This document shows, piece by piece, positions 55,101-64,000 of a stretch of 64,000 nt of DNA (its first letter is position 1; each line of letters opens with the position of its first letter). Both the position numbers and the translations under genes were made by a program. This DNA comes from Acinetobacter tibetensis (lineage in GTDB: Bacteria > Pseudomonadota > Gammaproteobacteria > Pseudomonadales > Moraxellaceae): contig NZ_CP098732.1 in assembly GCF_023824315.1 (NCBI RefSeq), forward strand, positions 2,108,001 through 2,172,000, given 5' to 3'. The notes under the pieces are model-generated. The model did no database searches and had not been told where the DNA came from. It saw only the letters and a program-made list of their open reading frames with translations.

Positions 55101-55702
55101 TCCATTTAGCTGATAAAGTACACTAAAGTTTCTTTATCAGCATTTTCAAACTGTTGCTCATTGTAGGCAGAAGAATATGGAAGTGCTCTAATAATAAACA
55201 ATTTATACGTGATTTTTCATGTTATACTTCACTTAATAATCTACCCAGCTAAATTCTTTTCGAATCGGGTCTTTCTATAACCAGATTCTTGCTGACTTAA
55301 TTCCTAGATTAAATAACTTGATATCTCCTCGGACTAAAACGTTGTCCTGATCAAGTTTGCTTTACTTACATTGAGCAAATCTATCTCACAAGTATGATCT
55401 TGCCCAAAGATTTTGATTGGCGATATTTCGCCACTCCAAAAAGTCAGATCTTCACATGAAGAATGCTGTTTTGTTGACTTGCGCTATGCTTACATACAAC
55501 AACATGAAGTGTGGTTAGCTTTGATGAATTTGAGTCAGTTATGAGCCATTCATCAGATCTTATTTGACTGAATCATAAGTCTAATATGCACTTAACTATG
55601 CATATACAACTTCGTCAATCGGTACATCTGTATATAAAGTATCTAGCGAACAAGGCAATAAAGGGTAGATGAATCTCTTTTTTTTCCTTCAATGAGGTGC
55701 TT
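55101..55702. other. 602-base gene-poor region
   Basis: No intact gene. One plus-strand stretch (about 55360-55459) reads IYLTSMILPKDFDWRYFATP before stopping, and a nearby frame continues SSHEECCFVDLRYAYIQQ. The FDWRYF piece faintly recalls DUF2169-type proteins, but this is too short to assign. The rest is A/T-rich and contains the promoter of the small lipoprotein gene. Confidence 0.3.
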
Positions 55703-55828
55703 ATGCGTACATTTCTAGTGGTTTTACTCACATCATATTACTTGGTTGGCTGCCAAGGAGCTGTGACACCTCCTCCACCGTCTACACAACCACTTATTCA
55801 AGATACGCCAAGTGGCTGGGTTGGCTAA
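55703..55828 (+). CDS. Small proline-rich lipoprotein, 41 residues
   Basis: An ATG at 55703 with GAGG at a good spacing opens 41 codons. The start MRTFLVVLLTSYYLVGCQ is a compact lipoprotein signal with lipobox LVGC (Cys17). The mature part is only about 25 residues with a PPPP run, Thr/Ser/Gln and a final GWVG. It has its own terminator at 55835. The gene layout (ribosome site, signal, stop, terminator) supports a real gene. It is similar in style to small entericidin-like or YhfL-like lipoproteins, but I cannot name it. Confidence 0.65.
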   Translation: MRTFLVVLLTSYYLVGCQGAVTPPPPSTQPLIQDTPSGWVG

Positions 55829-55834
55829 ATTAAA

Positions 55835-55865
55835 AAGCCCCTTTGTTTTAAGGGGCTTATTTTTA
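55835..55865 (+). terminator. Terminator after the small lipoprotein gene
   Basis: AAGCCCCTTT pairs with AAAGGGGCTT (55837 region to 55858), followed by ATTTTTAAG, seven bases after the stop. Confidence 0.78.
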
Positions 55866-55920
55866 AGTAGTGCTTGATAAAACATTCATAAAGAACCACT
55901 CAAGCGTGATCTTCAGATTT

Positions 55921-56700
55921 TTAAGCTGCTTGTTCATCACGCTTAAAGACCAACTCACCTTGCATTGAACTGACTGCATCAAAATAATAACCATCGGTAT
56001 TGAAAGATTTTAAATCTTCTACGCAATTCAATTGATTCTGAATGATATAACGCGCCATTAAGCCACGTGCTTTCTTCGCATAAAAACTAATGACTTTGTA
56101 TTTGCCATTTTTCTGATCTAAGAATACAGGCTTGATAATTTCAGCCTTCACTTTACTTTCTTTCACAGATTTATAGTATTCATCCGAAGCCAAATTCACC
56201 AACAAATCTGAATTTGCCTCTTCTAAATCTGCATTCACCAATTGCGTAATCTTGTCACCCCAAAACTCATATAAATTATGACCACGCGCATTGGCTAATT
56301 TGGTGCCCATTTCTAATCGATACGGCATCATCAAGTCCAAAGGACGCAATAAACCATAAAGACCAGACAACATACGTAAATGTGTTTGTGCAAATTCCAA
56401 GTCTTGCAAAGTTAAATCGTAAGCATCTAAACCCGTATAAACATCGCCTTTAAAAGCAAAAATGGCCTGACGAGCATTGGAAAAATTAAACTCAGGTTGC
56501 CAGTCACGGAACCGAGCTACATTTAATTGGGCAATTTTTTCACTGACACTCATTAAACTGGCGATTTCTGAAGCAGATAGTTTACGACTTACGTCTATAA
56601 GTTGTTGTGAATGCTCTAACAGTCTTGGTAAAGTGTATTGGTCAGTTGGAAGTGCAGATTCATAATCTAAAGTCTTAGCAGGAGAAATTAAGGCAAGCAT
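55921..56700 (-). CDS. yaaA: Peroxide stress protein YaaA (DUF328)
   Basis: This 259-residue protein starts [18 protein letters not shown] and has [25 protein letters not shown] split around residue 115-139 and the late block [16 protein letters not shown], all YaaA hallmarks. In E. coli YaaA is induced by OxyR and limits free iron and DNA damage during peroxide stress. I chose ATG 56700 to match the family start and length (E. coli 258); a frame extension to 56730 has no ribosome site. It is divergent from an alpha/beta hydrolase. Confidence 0.93.
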   Translation of the reverse strand: MLALISPAKTLDYESALPTDQYTLPRLLEHSQQLIDVSRKLSASEIASLMSVSEKIAQLNVARFRDWQPEFNFSNARQAIFAFKGDVYTGLDAYDLTLQDLEFAQTHLRMLSGLYGLLRPLDLMMPYRLEMGTKLANARGHNLYEFWGDKITQLVNADLEEANSDLLVNLASDEYYKSVKESKVKAEIIKPVFLDQKNGKYKVISFYAKKARGLMARYIIQNQLNCVEDLKSFNTDGYYFDAVSSMQGELVFKRDEQAA

Positions 56701-56825
56701 ATACAATTTGATTAAAAAATAATTAAACAAACTATAACAGTAGACTTATTTTTTTTCCAATCTGTGTTTTTACTGATCATAATCGGTAAAATAGCGGATT
56801 CTCCTGCTATTAATCCATTTATCTT

Positions 56826-57455
56826 ATGTCCGAGCAAATTTTCATTCCCGGTCCAGTGGGTCAAATTGAAGTTTTCGTTGATTATCCACAAGGCGAAGTG
56901 AAAGGATTCGCGGTAATTTGCCACCCTCATCCATTGCAAGGCGGCACGCCACAACATAAAGTTCCAGCACTTTTGGCTCAAATTTTAGCTGAAAATGGCT
57001 GTGTGGTTTATCGTCCAAGCTTCCGTGGCTCAGGTCAGAGTGAAGGTGTTCATGATGAAGGGCATGGTGAAACTGACGATGTATTAAAAGTTATTCATCA
57101 TGCGCGTTTACAGCATATTGGCTTGCCTTTTTATGCGGGCGGCTTTAGCTTTGGTGCACATGTCATGGCAAAATGCTACGATGCTTTACCAAGTGAACTC
57201 AGATCTATTCAAACTATTTTGTGTGGTTTGCCGACTGCGACTGTTGCAGGTGTTCGTCACTATCAAACGCCTGATCTTAAAGGTGATATTCTATTTATTC
57301 ACGGTGAAGCCGATGATGTAACTTTACTCTCAGACATGATTGCTTGGGCAAAGCCACAGCGTCATTTGGTCACAGTTTTACCAGGTGCGAATCACTTCTT
57401 TACTGGGTATTTAAAACAGTTACGTATTGCAATTTCACGTTTCCTGCTGGTTTAA
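56826..57455 (+). CDS. Alpha/beta hydrolase
   Basis: This 209-residue cytosolic hydrolase has ICHPHPLQGGT (31-41) forming the oxyanion region, YRPSFRGSGQSEG, and the nucleophile S108 in GGFSFGAHV. D163 or D164 in HGEADDVT and H190 in GANHFFTG complete the triad. The pattern matches a widespread bacterial group of small CocE/dienelactone-hydrolase-like serine hydrolases without known substrate. The start lies on ATG 56826, 125 bases from the divergent yaaA start. Confidence 0.87.
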   Translation: MSEQIFIPGPVGQIEVFVDYPQGEVKGFAVICHPHPLQGGTPQHKVPALLAQILAENGCVVYRPSFRGSGQSEGVHDEGHGETDDVLKVIHHARLQHIGLPFYAGGFSFGAHVMAKCYDALPSELRSIQTILCGLPTATVAGVRHYQTPDLKGDILFIHGEADDVTLLSDMIAWAKPQRHLVTVLPGANHFFTGYLKQLRIAISRFLLV

Positions 57456-57860
57456 TCTGCAAATATCAAGAAAGAAATCATGATCATTCAAGATGGTTTC
57501 TTTCTTGAACCTATACTCTCGCTGAATATTACTCGTTATATTTGATCTACTAGCTTAAAATCTTGAATCGGTCTAGCGGATGCTATTTCGTCTTTTCACA
57601 ATTCATTCCTATCCTTATTGCAACACTTTTATTTGGCTAAGATACCAATTTATCTGCCTGAATTTCTTGATTAATGCATAATTAAACACTCTTGGATTAT
57701 CGACATTCATGCAACATGGAGTATTGCTTTACAAGTTTATTTTCTGATATATTTTTGGCATTTTATGCACATCATTATTTAAATAATTAATTGTACAATC
57801 AATACTTTAGCTCGCCATAGCTTTCCACTTTTAAATTTCAAAACTGCGGTCAACAATTCT
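57456..57860. other. 405-base intergenic region with one hairpin
   Basis: TCAAGAAAGAAA (57466-57477) pairs perfectly with TTTCTTTCTTGA (57497-57508), just after the hydrolase stop, a likely transcript end without a clear T-run. The remaining 350 bases are A/T-rich with no gene seen. Confidence 0.45.
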
Positions 57861-58301
57861 ATGAAAACATTTTTTGGGGCAATTTTACTTGCTTTAGCCA
57901 CTACATCAAGCTTTGCACAGGATATTACTGGTACGTGGCACTTTATTGATGACAAAACAGGTGAGCCTAAAGCTCTGGTAAAAATTGAAAAACAATCAAA
58001 TAACACGTACGCAGGTACTGTTCTCAAACTGACCCCACGTCCTGGTTATACGCCAAAAGAATTTTGTACTCATTGCCCTGCACCGTATACCAACAAACCA
58101 ATTATCGGCATGAAAGTCATTACAGGCTTAAAGACGAATGATCATATAAATTATAGTAATGGTAAAATTATTGACCCTGTTTCTGGAAAGATCTATAGCT
58201 TAAAAGGTAAGGTTAGTGCGAATAGTAAAAAGCTCTTTTTACGTGGCTATTTCGGTGTTTCTGCTGTAGGTCGTAGTCAGACTTGGTTACGTGTGGAATA
58301 A
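57861..58301 (+). CDS. DUF2147 family exported protein
   Basis: The 146-residue product has a signal peptide (MKTFFGAILLALATTSSFA) and the DUF2147 lipocalin-like domain: DITGTWHFIDDKTGEPKALVKI, then AGTVLKLTPRPGY, KPIIGMKVITGLK and RGYFGVSAVGRSQTWLR. DUF2147 proteins are periplasmic and of unknown ligand. A CxxC pair (FCTHC) lies in the middle. No good ribosome site is visible before the ATG, though the signal peptide fixes the start. Confidence 0.88.
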   Translation: MKTFFGAILLALATTSSFAQDITGTWHFIDDKTGEPKALVKIEKQSNNTYAGTVLKLTPRPGYTPKEFCTHCPAPYTNKPIIGMKVITGLKTNDHINYSNGKIIDPVSGKIYSLKGKVSANSKKLFLRGYFGVSAVGRSQTWLRVE

Positions 58302-58418
58302 GATCTGTTTTGCATACTATCGCATTTGGTATTCTTTAAATCAAAGGTACCATAAATGATCTGAGTGCTAAGTCATACGTAATTTAGCACTTTAAAGTCA
58401 TTTGAATACAACGTGCTG

Positions 58419-59888
58419 CTAAAATTTTTCGATCCAATTATAATCTTTATCCACATGCCCATCACTTAGCCGTAATTCAACATAAGGGCATTTAGCATGT
58501 TCTAACTTATCTGATAATATTGTTACGTCTACTACTTCTAATTCTCTTTTATAAAATGCATCTGTCTGTGGCTTAGTCAAGCCATAACGAAGTAGCCCGC
58601 AAGAAATTGGCTGTAAATCATCTCGTTTAAACATTTCAACTTGTAATGTATTTTCTATATCACCAACATGATATTCAGTTAACGATGCAACTGCAACATA
58701 ATGTTCAGAACATAAAATTTGAGGGCTAAATACTTTTTTATTCAGAAAATTAATTTTTTTATTTTCAAATATAAAAATATTATAAGATTCATTTATCCAT
58801 TCACATTTTTCAATTAATTTTTCTGGTGCTTCAAATTTTTCAAGAGATACGAAACTGCCAAATTTTCTATTTAAAGAAGATGAATCCAATTCAAACACTG
58901 AATTCAGTTCTTGCTCATACTGCTTAGGTTCATATGTACATCCATCATAGCCACCATTTGCCAAAAGAGTTTGCTGATATAAAATATGTTGATCTGCTTT
59001 ACGAATAAGTTGAATAACCGTATGCAACGAATCAATATTCTTAGAGCGATAGATTACCGTTCCTTCCTGTTGAGTCGGATATCCTACAGCGATATTTCCT
59101 GAATTTAAATATCGTGTCCAAGAATATCCATTATCAATATAACGTGGAGGAAAATACAAAGCATGTTGGTTATTCTGTTTTAACTTACATTCAGCCTTTT
59201 TATTATTAGATTCTGGAACATCAATCGTTTTGTTAAAATCTAATTCAATCGTCTCATTGATTAAACTTGATAAATCCACAGTATCATTAGCTACTTTCTG
59301 CCCATTCAACCATCTGTATGAATTGTTTTGCTGTACCTGAGTTAAAGTTGGTATTACATATCCACTATTCTTAGGGCGAAATAAATAATGTTTTAGACCT
59401 TCTTCTTTAAAGCCTGTTTGATATTTAGACACGTAGGATTCATTTTGATAAAGTTTAAAACTTAAAAACACAATAAACCCAATTCCCAGAACTAAGCCTA
59501 TTTTATCCCAGAAAGGAGATATTTTAGTTAATGCTAGCGCCAAGATTAAAAAGAATCCTGAATATAACCATATCACAGCACCTATATTAACTTTAGTAAT
59601 TGCTGTAGAAAATCCAATACACATAAGAACACATGTAACAATACCATACATCCATGCTTTGGATTCAAATGTTTCCAGCATCTCACTTTCTTTAAAATAG
59701 CATCTCACTGCTAATAAAAAAGTTAAATTTGCCCATACAGGAAACACTTTAGGAATAGGGACAATCAAAAAATGATATAAAATTGATGTCACCATGACGC
59801 CAAAACCAACCATACCATCAACAGCAGGCACGCACCACGATAAAAAAAATAAAAATATCGCAATAAATATAGCTATTTTAGAAGACAT
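58419..59888 (-). CDS. Uncharacterised multi-span membrane protein with large soluble C-terminus
   Basis: The 489-residue product has six likely membrane spans within residues 5-146, then about 340 residues of soluble sequence. The soluble part has WTRYLNSGNIAVGYPTQQEG and a Cys-containing region near GGYDGCTYEPKQYEQEL. If the first helix starts in the cytoplasm, an even number of spans leaves the soluble part cytoplasmic; the reverse topology would place it in the periplasm. I recognise no family. Its base composition is more A/T-rich than the aro genes beside it. It lies 34 bases downstream of another unknown gene and may be co-transcribed. Confidence 0.7.
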   Translation of the reverse strand: MSSKIAIFIAIFLFFLSWCVPAVDGMVGFGVMVTSILYHFLIVPIPKVFPVWANLTFLLAVRCYFKESEMLETFESKAWMYGIVTCVLMCIGFSTAITKVNIGAVIWLYSGFFLILALALTKISPFWDKIGLVLGIGFIVFLSFKLYQNESYVSKYQTGFKEEGLKHYLFRPKNSGYVIPTLTQVQQNNSYRWLNGQKVANDTVDLSSLINETIELDFNKTIDVPESNNKKAECKLKQNNQHALYFPPRYIDNGYSWTRYLNSGNIAVGYPTQQEGTVIYRSKNIDSLHTVIQLIRKADQHILYQQTLLANGGYDGCTYEPKQYEQELNSVFELDSSSLNRKFGSFVSLEKFEAPEKLIEKCEWINESYNIFIFENKKINFLNKKVFSPQILCSEHYVAVASLTEYHVGDIENTLQVEMFKRDDLQPISCGLLRYGLTKPQTDAFYKRELEVVDVTILSDKLEHAKCPYVELRLSDGHVDKDYNWIEKF

Positions 59889-59922
59889 TTTTTTATTTTT
59901 GTGGAAATAATGGTTTTAAATA

Positions 59923-60303
59923 TTAACCATTCCTCCACTCAAATTCACTAAAACTTTGATCTTTTTTTAATGTATTTTCAACTGTTTGTGCTAATTGATT
60001 CAATAAGCTTTGTTCTGTAATCCGATCTAGCCAATCCTGATCCTCGGTTGGATATGAAGTAATTTCACAAACAAGATGCCCTTCTTGATCTGAACTTTGA
60101 CAGGTAATGGATAAAGGTAAAGCATGATTATCGACACTTACAGCAACATGATCACCACTTTGTGGCAAGGTATGAAATCCATATTGATTCAGCTTACCTA
60201 CCAACAAATCTGCCACATATTCTTGGGTAATATGACATTGGTTCCCTGATTCCACCATATGTTGATGCTGCTCGCAATTGGCAGTGAATTGTAATTTTCG
60301 CAT
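59923..60303 (-). CDS. Uncharacterised soluble protein, 126 residues
   Basis: This small acidic protein starts MRKLQFTANCEQHQHMVES and has EYVADLLVGKLNQYGFHTLP, LSITCQSSDQEGHLVCEIT and YPTEDQDWLDRITEQSLL. The mixed alpha/beta pattern with four cysteines shows no known active site. It has no signal or membrane segment. It begins the minus-strand pair with the membrane protein at 58419, suggesting a joint role, but I know no relative. Confidence 0.65.
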   Translation of the reverse strand: MRKLQFTANCEQHQHMVESGNQCHITQEYVADLLVGKLNQYGFHTLPQSGDHVAVSVDNHALPLSITCQSSDQEGHLVCEITSYPTEDQDWLDRITEQSLLNQLAQTVENTLKKDQSFSEFEWRNG

Positions 60304-60354
60304 AGCTCTACCTAAAGGCTTTTTTGTTTTATGGGTTTAGCATAAGCAATAAAA

Positions 60355-60384
60355 ACAAAACAGCCAAGCTTTTGCTTGGCTGTT
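60355..60384 (-). terminator. Terminator of tyrA-aroA
   Basis: AACAGCCAAGC pairs perfectly with GCTTGGCTGTT around TTTT. On the minus strand it is followed by TTGTTTTTATTG, 36 bases after the aroA stop. Confidence 0.72.
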
Positions 60385-60419
60385 AAATCATAAATAACGG
60401 ACTTGTTGAGTCAAAATGC

Positions 60420-62666
60420 TTATTCAGTGACCTGAATTGCTAAACCGGCTTGATTGCTAAGTTCAGTAAATGTCGGGAAACTGGTTGCAACTGTTTCTGT
60501 ACCCAGAATTTTAATCTCACCTGAACTACGTAAGCCAGCCATACTAAAGCTCATCGCAATACGGTGGTCATGATGGGATTCAATCTCACCGCCAGTGAAA
60601 ATTGCAGACCAATCTCCAGATTGACCTTTACCTTCAATGATGATGCCATCTTCTGTCGGTGTACAGTCAATGCCCATAGTTTTTAAACCATCTGCCATGA
60701 CTTGAATACGATCAGACTCTTTAACACGTAATTCTGCTGCACCTGTAAGTACAGTTTGCCCTTCGGCACAAGCCGCAGCAATAAACAACGCTGGGAACTC
60801 GTCAATCGCTAGTGGTACTTGGTCTTCAGGCATATGAATACCTTTTAAAGTACGACTGCCACGAATACGAATATCTGCAATGGGTTCGCCACCTGCAATA
60901 CGTTCATTTTCGACAGTAAGGTCAGCACCCATTTGTTTCAAAATTTCAATCACGCCTGTACGCGTTGGGTTAATGCCTACAGCTTCTAGTGTCACATCTG
61001 AACCTTCAGTAATTGCAGCACCGACCATAAAGAATGCAGCAGAAGAAATATCTGAAGGTACCTGAATGTCCGTACCGACCAACTTACCGCCACCTTGCAG
61101 TGAAATATGATTACCTTCCGTTTTTACTTCATAACCAAAAGCACGCAACATACGCTCAGTATGGTCACGTGTTGGCTCTGGCTCAGTCACAGAAGTTTCA
61201 CCTACTGCCCACAAACCTGCCAATAGAATACCTGATTTCACCTGAGCAGAAGCCATTGGTAAGTCATAGTGAATGCCTTTTAATGGCTGGCTACCTGTAA
61301 TCGAAACTGGCGGTGTACCACGTTCACCTGTCGTTTGAATTTGTGCACCCATTTCACGTAACGGTTTCGCAATACGTTCCATTGGACGTTTTGACAACGA
61401 AGCATCGCCCGTCATCACAGAGTCAAATTTTTGTGCAGACAGCATTCCCGACAAAAGACGCATCGAAGTACCAGAGTTGCCCATATACAATGCGCCCGCA
61501 GGTGCTTTTAGACCATGCATGCCAACGCCATGAATGGTCACTTCACCATTTTTAGGACCTTCAATACTCACGCCCATATCACGGAAGGCTTGTAACGTTG
61601 CTAAAGCATCTTCACCTTCAAGAAAACCTGTTACATGGGTCGTGCCTTCTGCAATCGCACCAAACATGATAGAGCGGTGAGACACAGACTTGTCTCCAGG
61701 CACGGTAAATTTACCTTGGAACGTCTTAGGGCCTGGCAAAATGGTAAATTGTTGTGTCACCTTATTTTTCTCCATCAGGGGTTTCTTGGCTAACATGTGA
61801 TTGAAATGTTGTCGTGCAGCTTGAGCATTGCCAAGCAAGCCCATTAAGGCTGGCGAATCTTCATCTTCAATCAGGTTTCTGAGTACAGCAAGTTGTTGTT
61901 CAAATCCATCTACAGCATTTAAAATGGCTTTTTTATTGGCAAAGAAAATGTCATGCCACATTTGCGGATCACTGGCCGCAATACGTGAGAAATCACGAAA
62001 ACCGCCCGCAGCATAACGGAAAATATCCAAATTATCTGCGCGATTGGCCAATTGTTCGACCAAGTTAAATGCCATCAAATGCGGTAAATGACTGGTATGC
62101 GCCAACACTTCATCGTGTTTTTCCACATCCATGCAAATGACTTCAGCTTTTGCCGCTTGCCAAAGGGTAATCAGTTTTTCAACCGCCCAAGGTGCACTGC
62201 TTGGAAGTGGTGTCAGAATGACTTTATGATGCGCAAATAAATCGACTTTACCTGCATGAACACCTGTATGTTCCGCACCCGCAATGGGATGGCCTGGTAC
62301 AAAACCAGCAGGCAGCGTTTCACCATAAACGGCTTTGGCTGCATCAACAACATTCCCTTTGGTGCTGCCCACATCGGTAATGATGCAGTTTTCAGACAAA
62401 TAAGGCTTGATGGTGGCTAAAACTTTTTCTGTCGCTCGTACAGGCAAGGCAAGTACCACCAAATCGGCACCTTGAACAGCATCAACTGGATTAGTAAAAC
62501 CTTCTGCAATTAAGCCCAAAGCTTTTGCATCGTCCAAGGTCTTACTTGAACGTGTTGATGCGACAATTTGTTTCGCCAGTTTTTCAGCAACTATTACACG
62601 AGCCAGACTTGAACCAATCAGGCCAAGTCCAATAAATGCAACTTTTTCAAATAATGGCTGTGTCAT
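60420..62666 (-). CDS. tyrA-aroA: Bifunctional prephenate dehydrogenase / EPSP synthase
   Basis: The 748-residue fusion catalyses two steps of aromatic amino-acid synthesis. Residues about 1-300 are a TyrA domain: FIGLGLIGSSLARVI NAD-binding loop, GHPIAGAEHTGV, and HLPHLMAFNLVEQL. Residues about 310-748 are AroA: VPGDKSVSHRSIMFGAIAEG, MYMGNSGTSMRLLSG, and HHDHRIAMSFSMAG. AroA joins shikimate-3-phosphate and PEP; TyrA makes 4-hydroxyphenylpyruvate. This fusion is typical of Acinetobacter and relatives. It follows pheA by 171 bases on the same strand. Confidence 0.95.
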   Translation of the reverse strand: MTQPLFEKVAFIGLGLIGSSLARVIVAEKLAKQIVASTRSSKTLDDAKALGLIAEGFTNPVDAVQGADLVVLALPVRATEKVLATIKPYLSENCIITDVGSTKGNVVDAAKAVYGETLPAGFVPGHPIAGAEHTGVHAGKVDLFAHHKVILTPLPSSAPWAVEKLITLWQAAKAEVICMDVEKHDEVLAHTSHLPHLMAFNLVEQLANRADNLDIFRYAAGGFRDFSRIAASDPQMWHDIFFANKKAILNAVDGFEQQLAVLRNLIEDEDSPALMGLLGNAQAARQHFNHMLAKKPLMEKNKVTQQFTILPGPKTFQGKFTVPGDKSVSHRSIMFGAIAEGTTHVTGFLEGEDALATLQAFRDMGVSIEGPKNGEVTIHGVGMHGLKAPAGALYMGNSGTSMRLLSGMLSAQKFDSVMTGDASLSKRPMERIAKPLREMGAQIQTTGERGTPPVSITGSQPLKGIHYDLPMASAQVKSGILLAGLWAVGETSVTEPEPTRDHTERMLRAFGYEVKTEGNHISLQGGGKLVGTDIQVPSDISSAAFFMVGAAITEGSDVTLEAVGINPTRTGVIEILKQMGADLTVENERIAGGEPIADIRIRGSRTLKGIHMPEDQVPLAIDEFPALFIAAACAEGQTVLTGAAELRVKESDRIQVMADGLKTMGIDCTPTEDGIIIEGKGQSGDWSAIFTGGEIESHHDHRIAMSFSMAGLRSSGEIKILGTETVATSFPTFTELSNQAGLAIQVTE

Positions 62667-62837
62667 CTTTTATGCTTTCGCCTCTAAACCCCACACTTTG
62701 GCAAGTGCATTTCAACGATATCTATATGCTTAAGTTTGTTTAACTTAAAGGTTTTTGTAAGCAGTCTCGACATTATTGATCTAATCAAAATTAAGCTTCA
62801 ATCATGCGAGACAGCAAACCATCTTTTATAGCGAATT

Positions 62838-63947
62838 TTAGAGCACAGCAATTGGATAAGAACCCAATACACGCACTTCTTTGACTAAAGGACGAATTTC
62901 TTCAATTGCTGCTTTCACATTTTCTTGTTCAATATGACCTTCAAGATCAATAAAGAACACATAAGCCCATTTTTCTGGTAAAGCTGGACGCGTTTCAATA
63001 CTGGTCAAACTAATTTGGTGTTTTGCAAAAGGTGCTAAGATTTCAAGTAATGCACCCGCGCGGTCATGTGCTGAAATCAACAAAGAGGTTTTGTCATTAC
63101 CACTTTGTGGCACTTTTTCACGACCAATGACCAAGAAACGTGTGGTGTTTTCTGGATTATCTTCAATATTACTGTGCAGAATTTCTAGCTCATAAATACT
63201 TGCAGCAACATCCGATGCAATCGCAGCCGAATGCCATTCATTACGAATACGGCGCGCCGCTTCTGCATTTGAATTGAGCGCAACACGTTCTACACCAGGG
63301 TAATGTGCATCCAACCATTTACGGCATTGTGCCAAGGTTTGTTGATGCGCATAAATCTGTTTAATACTGTCTTTACGCGTATTTTCGGAAATTAAGAATT
63401 GATGATGAATACGCAATTCCACTTCACCAATCACATTTAATGTCGATGATTTAAAACAGTCTAAAGTATGGTTCACGACCCCTTCAGATGAGTTTTCGAC
63501 TGGTACTAAACCGTAGTGTGCACTGCCCGCTTCAACTTCACGGAATACTTCATCAATCGTTGGTAAAGGACGAACCACCGCATCCTGACCAAAATGCTTA
63601 AGCACAGCCGAATGCGTAAAGGTACCGACTGGACCTAAAAACGCAATACTTTGTGGAGCTTCTAATGCTAAGCATGCTGACATAATTTCACGGAATAAAC
63701 GTGCCATTGTTACATCGGACAAAGGACCTTCATTACGCTCCATGACATTACGCAGAACTTGTGCTTCACGTTCAGGACGGTAAAACATTGGATTCTCTTC
63801 AGATGCAAACTTTGCTTTTGCTACTGCTTCGGCCAAGCGCGCGCGACGATTAATCAGTTGTTGAATCTGTTGATCGACAGAATCAATATCTTCGCGAATC
63901 TTGGTCAAGTCCAGAGAAGTCGTAGTGTTTTGATCGTCGTTGATCAT
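62838..63947 (-). CDS. pheA: Bifunctional chorismate mutase / prephenate dehydratase
   Basis: The 369-residue P-protein has an N-terminal AroQ chorismate mutase (about 10-95, starting LTKIREDIDSVDQQIQQLIN). A prephenate dehydratase domain follows with IAFLGPVGTFTHSAVLKHFG and NTTRFLVIGREKV, then a C-terminal ACT domain with LLEILAPFAKHQISLTSIE and TRPALPEKWAYVFFID that binds phenylalanine for feedback control. It makes phenylpyruvate. It precedes tyrA-aroA, so all three activities of late Phe/Tyr synthesis and EPSP synthase sit together. Confidence 0.95.
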   Translation of the reverse strand: MINDDQNTTTSLDLTKIREDIDSVDQQIQQLINRRARLAEAVAKAKFASEENPMFYRPEREAQVLRNVMERNEGPLSDVTMARLFREIMSACLALEAPQSIAFLGPVGTFTHSAVLKHFGQDAVVRPLPTIDEVFREVEAGSAHYGLVPVENSSEGVVNHTLDCFKSSTLNVIGEVELRIHHQFLISENTRKDSIKQIYAHQQTLAQCRKWLDAHYPGVERVALNSNAEAARRIRNEWHSAAIASDVAASIYELEILHSNIEDNPENTTRFLVIGREKVPQSGNDKTSLLISAHDRAGALLEILAPFAKHQISLTSIETRPALPEKWAYVFFIDLEGHIEQENVKAAIEEIRPLVKEVRVLGSYPIAVL

Positions 63948-64000
63948 TGTTATTTCGCCCTTCGAAAACGTGAATGCCGACAGTATATCAAGACTTCAAT

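Noticed and set aside
1..64000. CRISPR arrays, intact insertion sequences, prophage genes, rRNA or tRNA genes
   Set aside because: I looked for regularly spaced repeats, transposase or integrase motifs, phage structural genes and cloverleaf patterns by eye and saw none; a tool-based search could still find a weak case.

Overview
The window is a stretch of an Acinetobacter-type chromosome (Gammaproteobacteria, Moraxellaceae). The support is low-GC, A/T-rich intergenic DNA plus several gene forms characteristic of the genus: a fused prephenate dehydrogenase/EPSP synthase (TyrA-AroA) next to pheA, a monomeric NADP isocitrate dehydrogenase, a purT-glnD-dapC run, and a sulfur-scavenging operon with paired SfnB-like and MetQ-like proteins. 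Most genes are ordinary chromosomal housekeeping or stress genes. I see no prophage, complete insertion sequence, CRISPR array, rRNA or tRNA.

Layout. 1-8.3 kb: a glutathione S-transferase gene cut by the window edge, then a same-strand operon of two SfnB/acyl-CoA-dehydrogenase-like flavoproteins, an FMN-dependent monooxygenase, two MetQ-like binding proteins, MetN and MetI. This looks like a pathway that imports an organosulfur compound and removes its sulfur. 8.4-14.1 kb: ychF, a Mn-type superoxide dismutase behind a nearly perfect Fur palindrome, a Crp/Fnr regulator divergent from a DUF962 membrane protein, two small exported proteins, and an AzlCD amino-acid exporter. 14.3-19.5 kb: purT-glnD-dapC. 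19.5-22.6 kb (minus strand): a decayed TonB-dependent siderophore receptor, a LysE exporter with its AraC regulator, glutathione peroxidase and MsrB. 22.8-31 kb: an AlaA-type aminotransferase with an extra N-terminal domain, gloB, a second DUF962 protein, a pair of CYTH-CHAD proteins and several small uncharacterised genes.

31-42 kb: an M16 protease, PhzF, a TcyP-type cystine symporter, a flavin reductase, an MFS transporter, an M23 lipoprotein, a hemerythrin-like protein and an exported catalase-like protein, with gene-poor DNA at 40.1-40.9 and 42.0-42.7 kb. 42.7-51.5 kb: rluE, an unknown membrane protein, monomeric icd, a PaaI-type thioesterase, an exported hydroxyisourate hydrolase, an M61 protease and a DacA/C-type carboxypeptidase. 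51.6-64 kb: NDH-2, SlyD, photolyase, a 41-residue lipoprotein, YaaA, an alpha/beta hydrolase, DUF2147, two unknown minus-strand genes, tyrA-aroA and pheA (phenylalanine/tyrosine synthesis).

Recurring themes are oxidative stress repair (SOD, Gpx, MsrB, YaaA, catalase-like, GST), sulfur and amino-acid traffic, and envelope maintenance. The parts I find least explained are the CYTH-CHAD pair in which one CHAD domain has lost its basic/histidine signature, the N-terminal extension on AlaA, a double hairpin element at 25.27-25.37 kb, MetQ proteins lacking a lipobox, and several tiny exported proteins.
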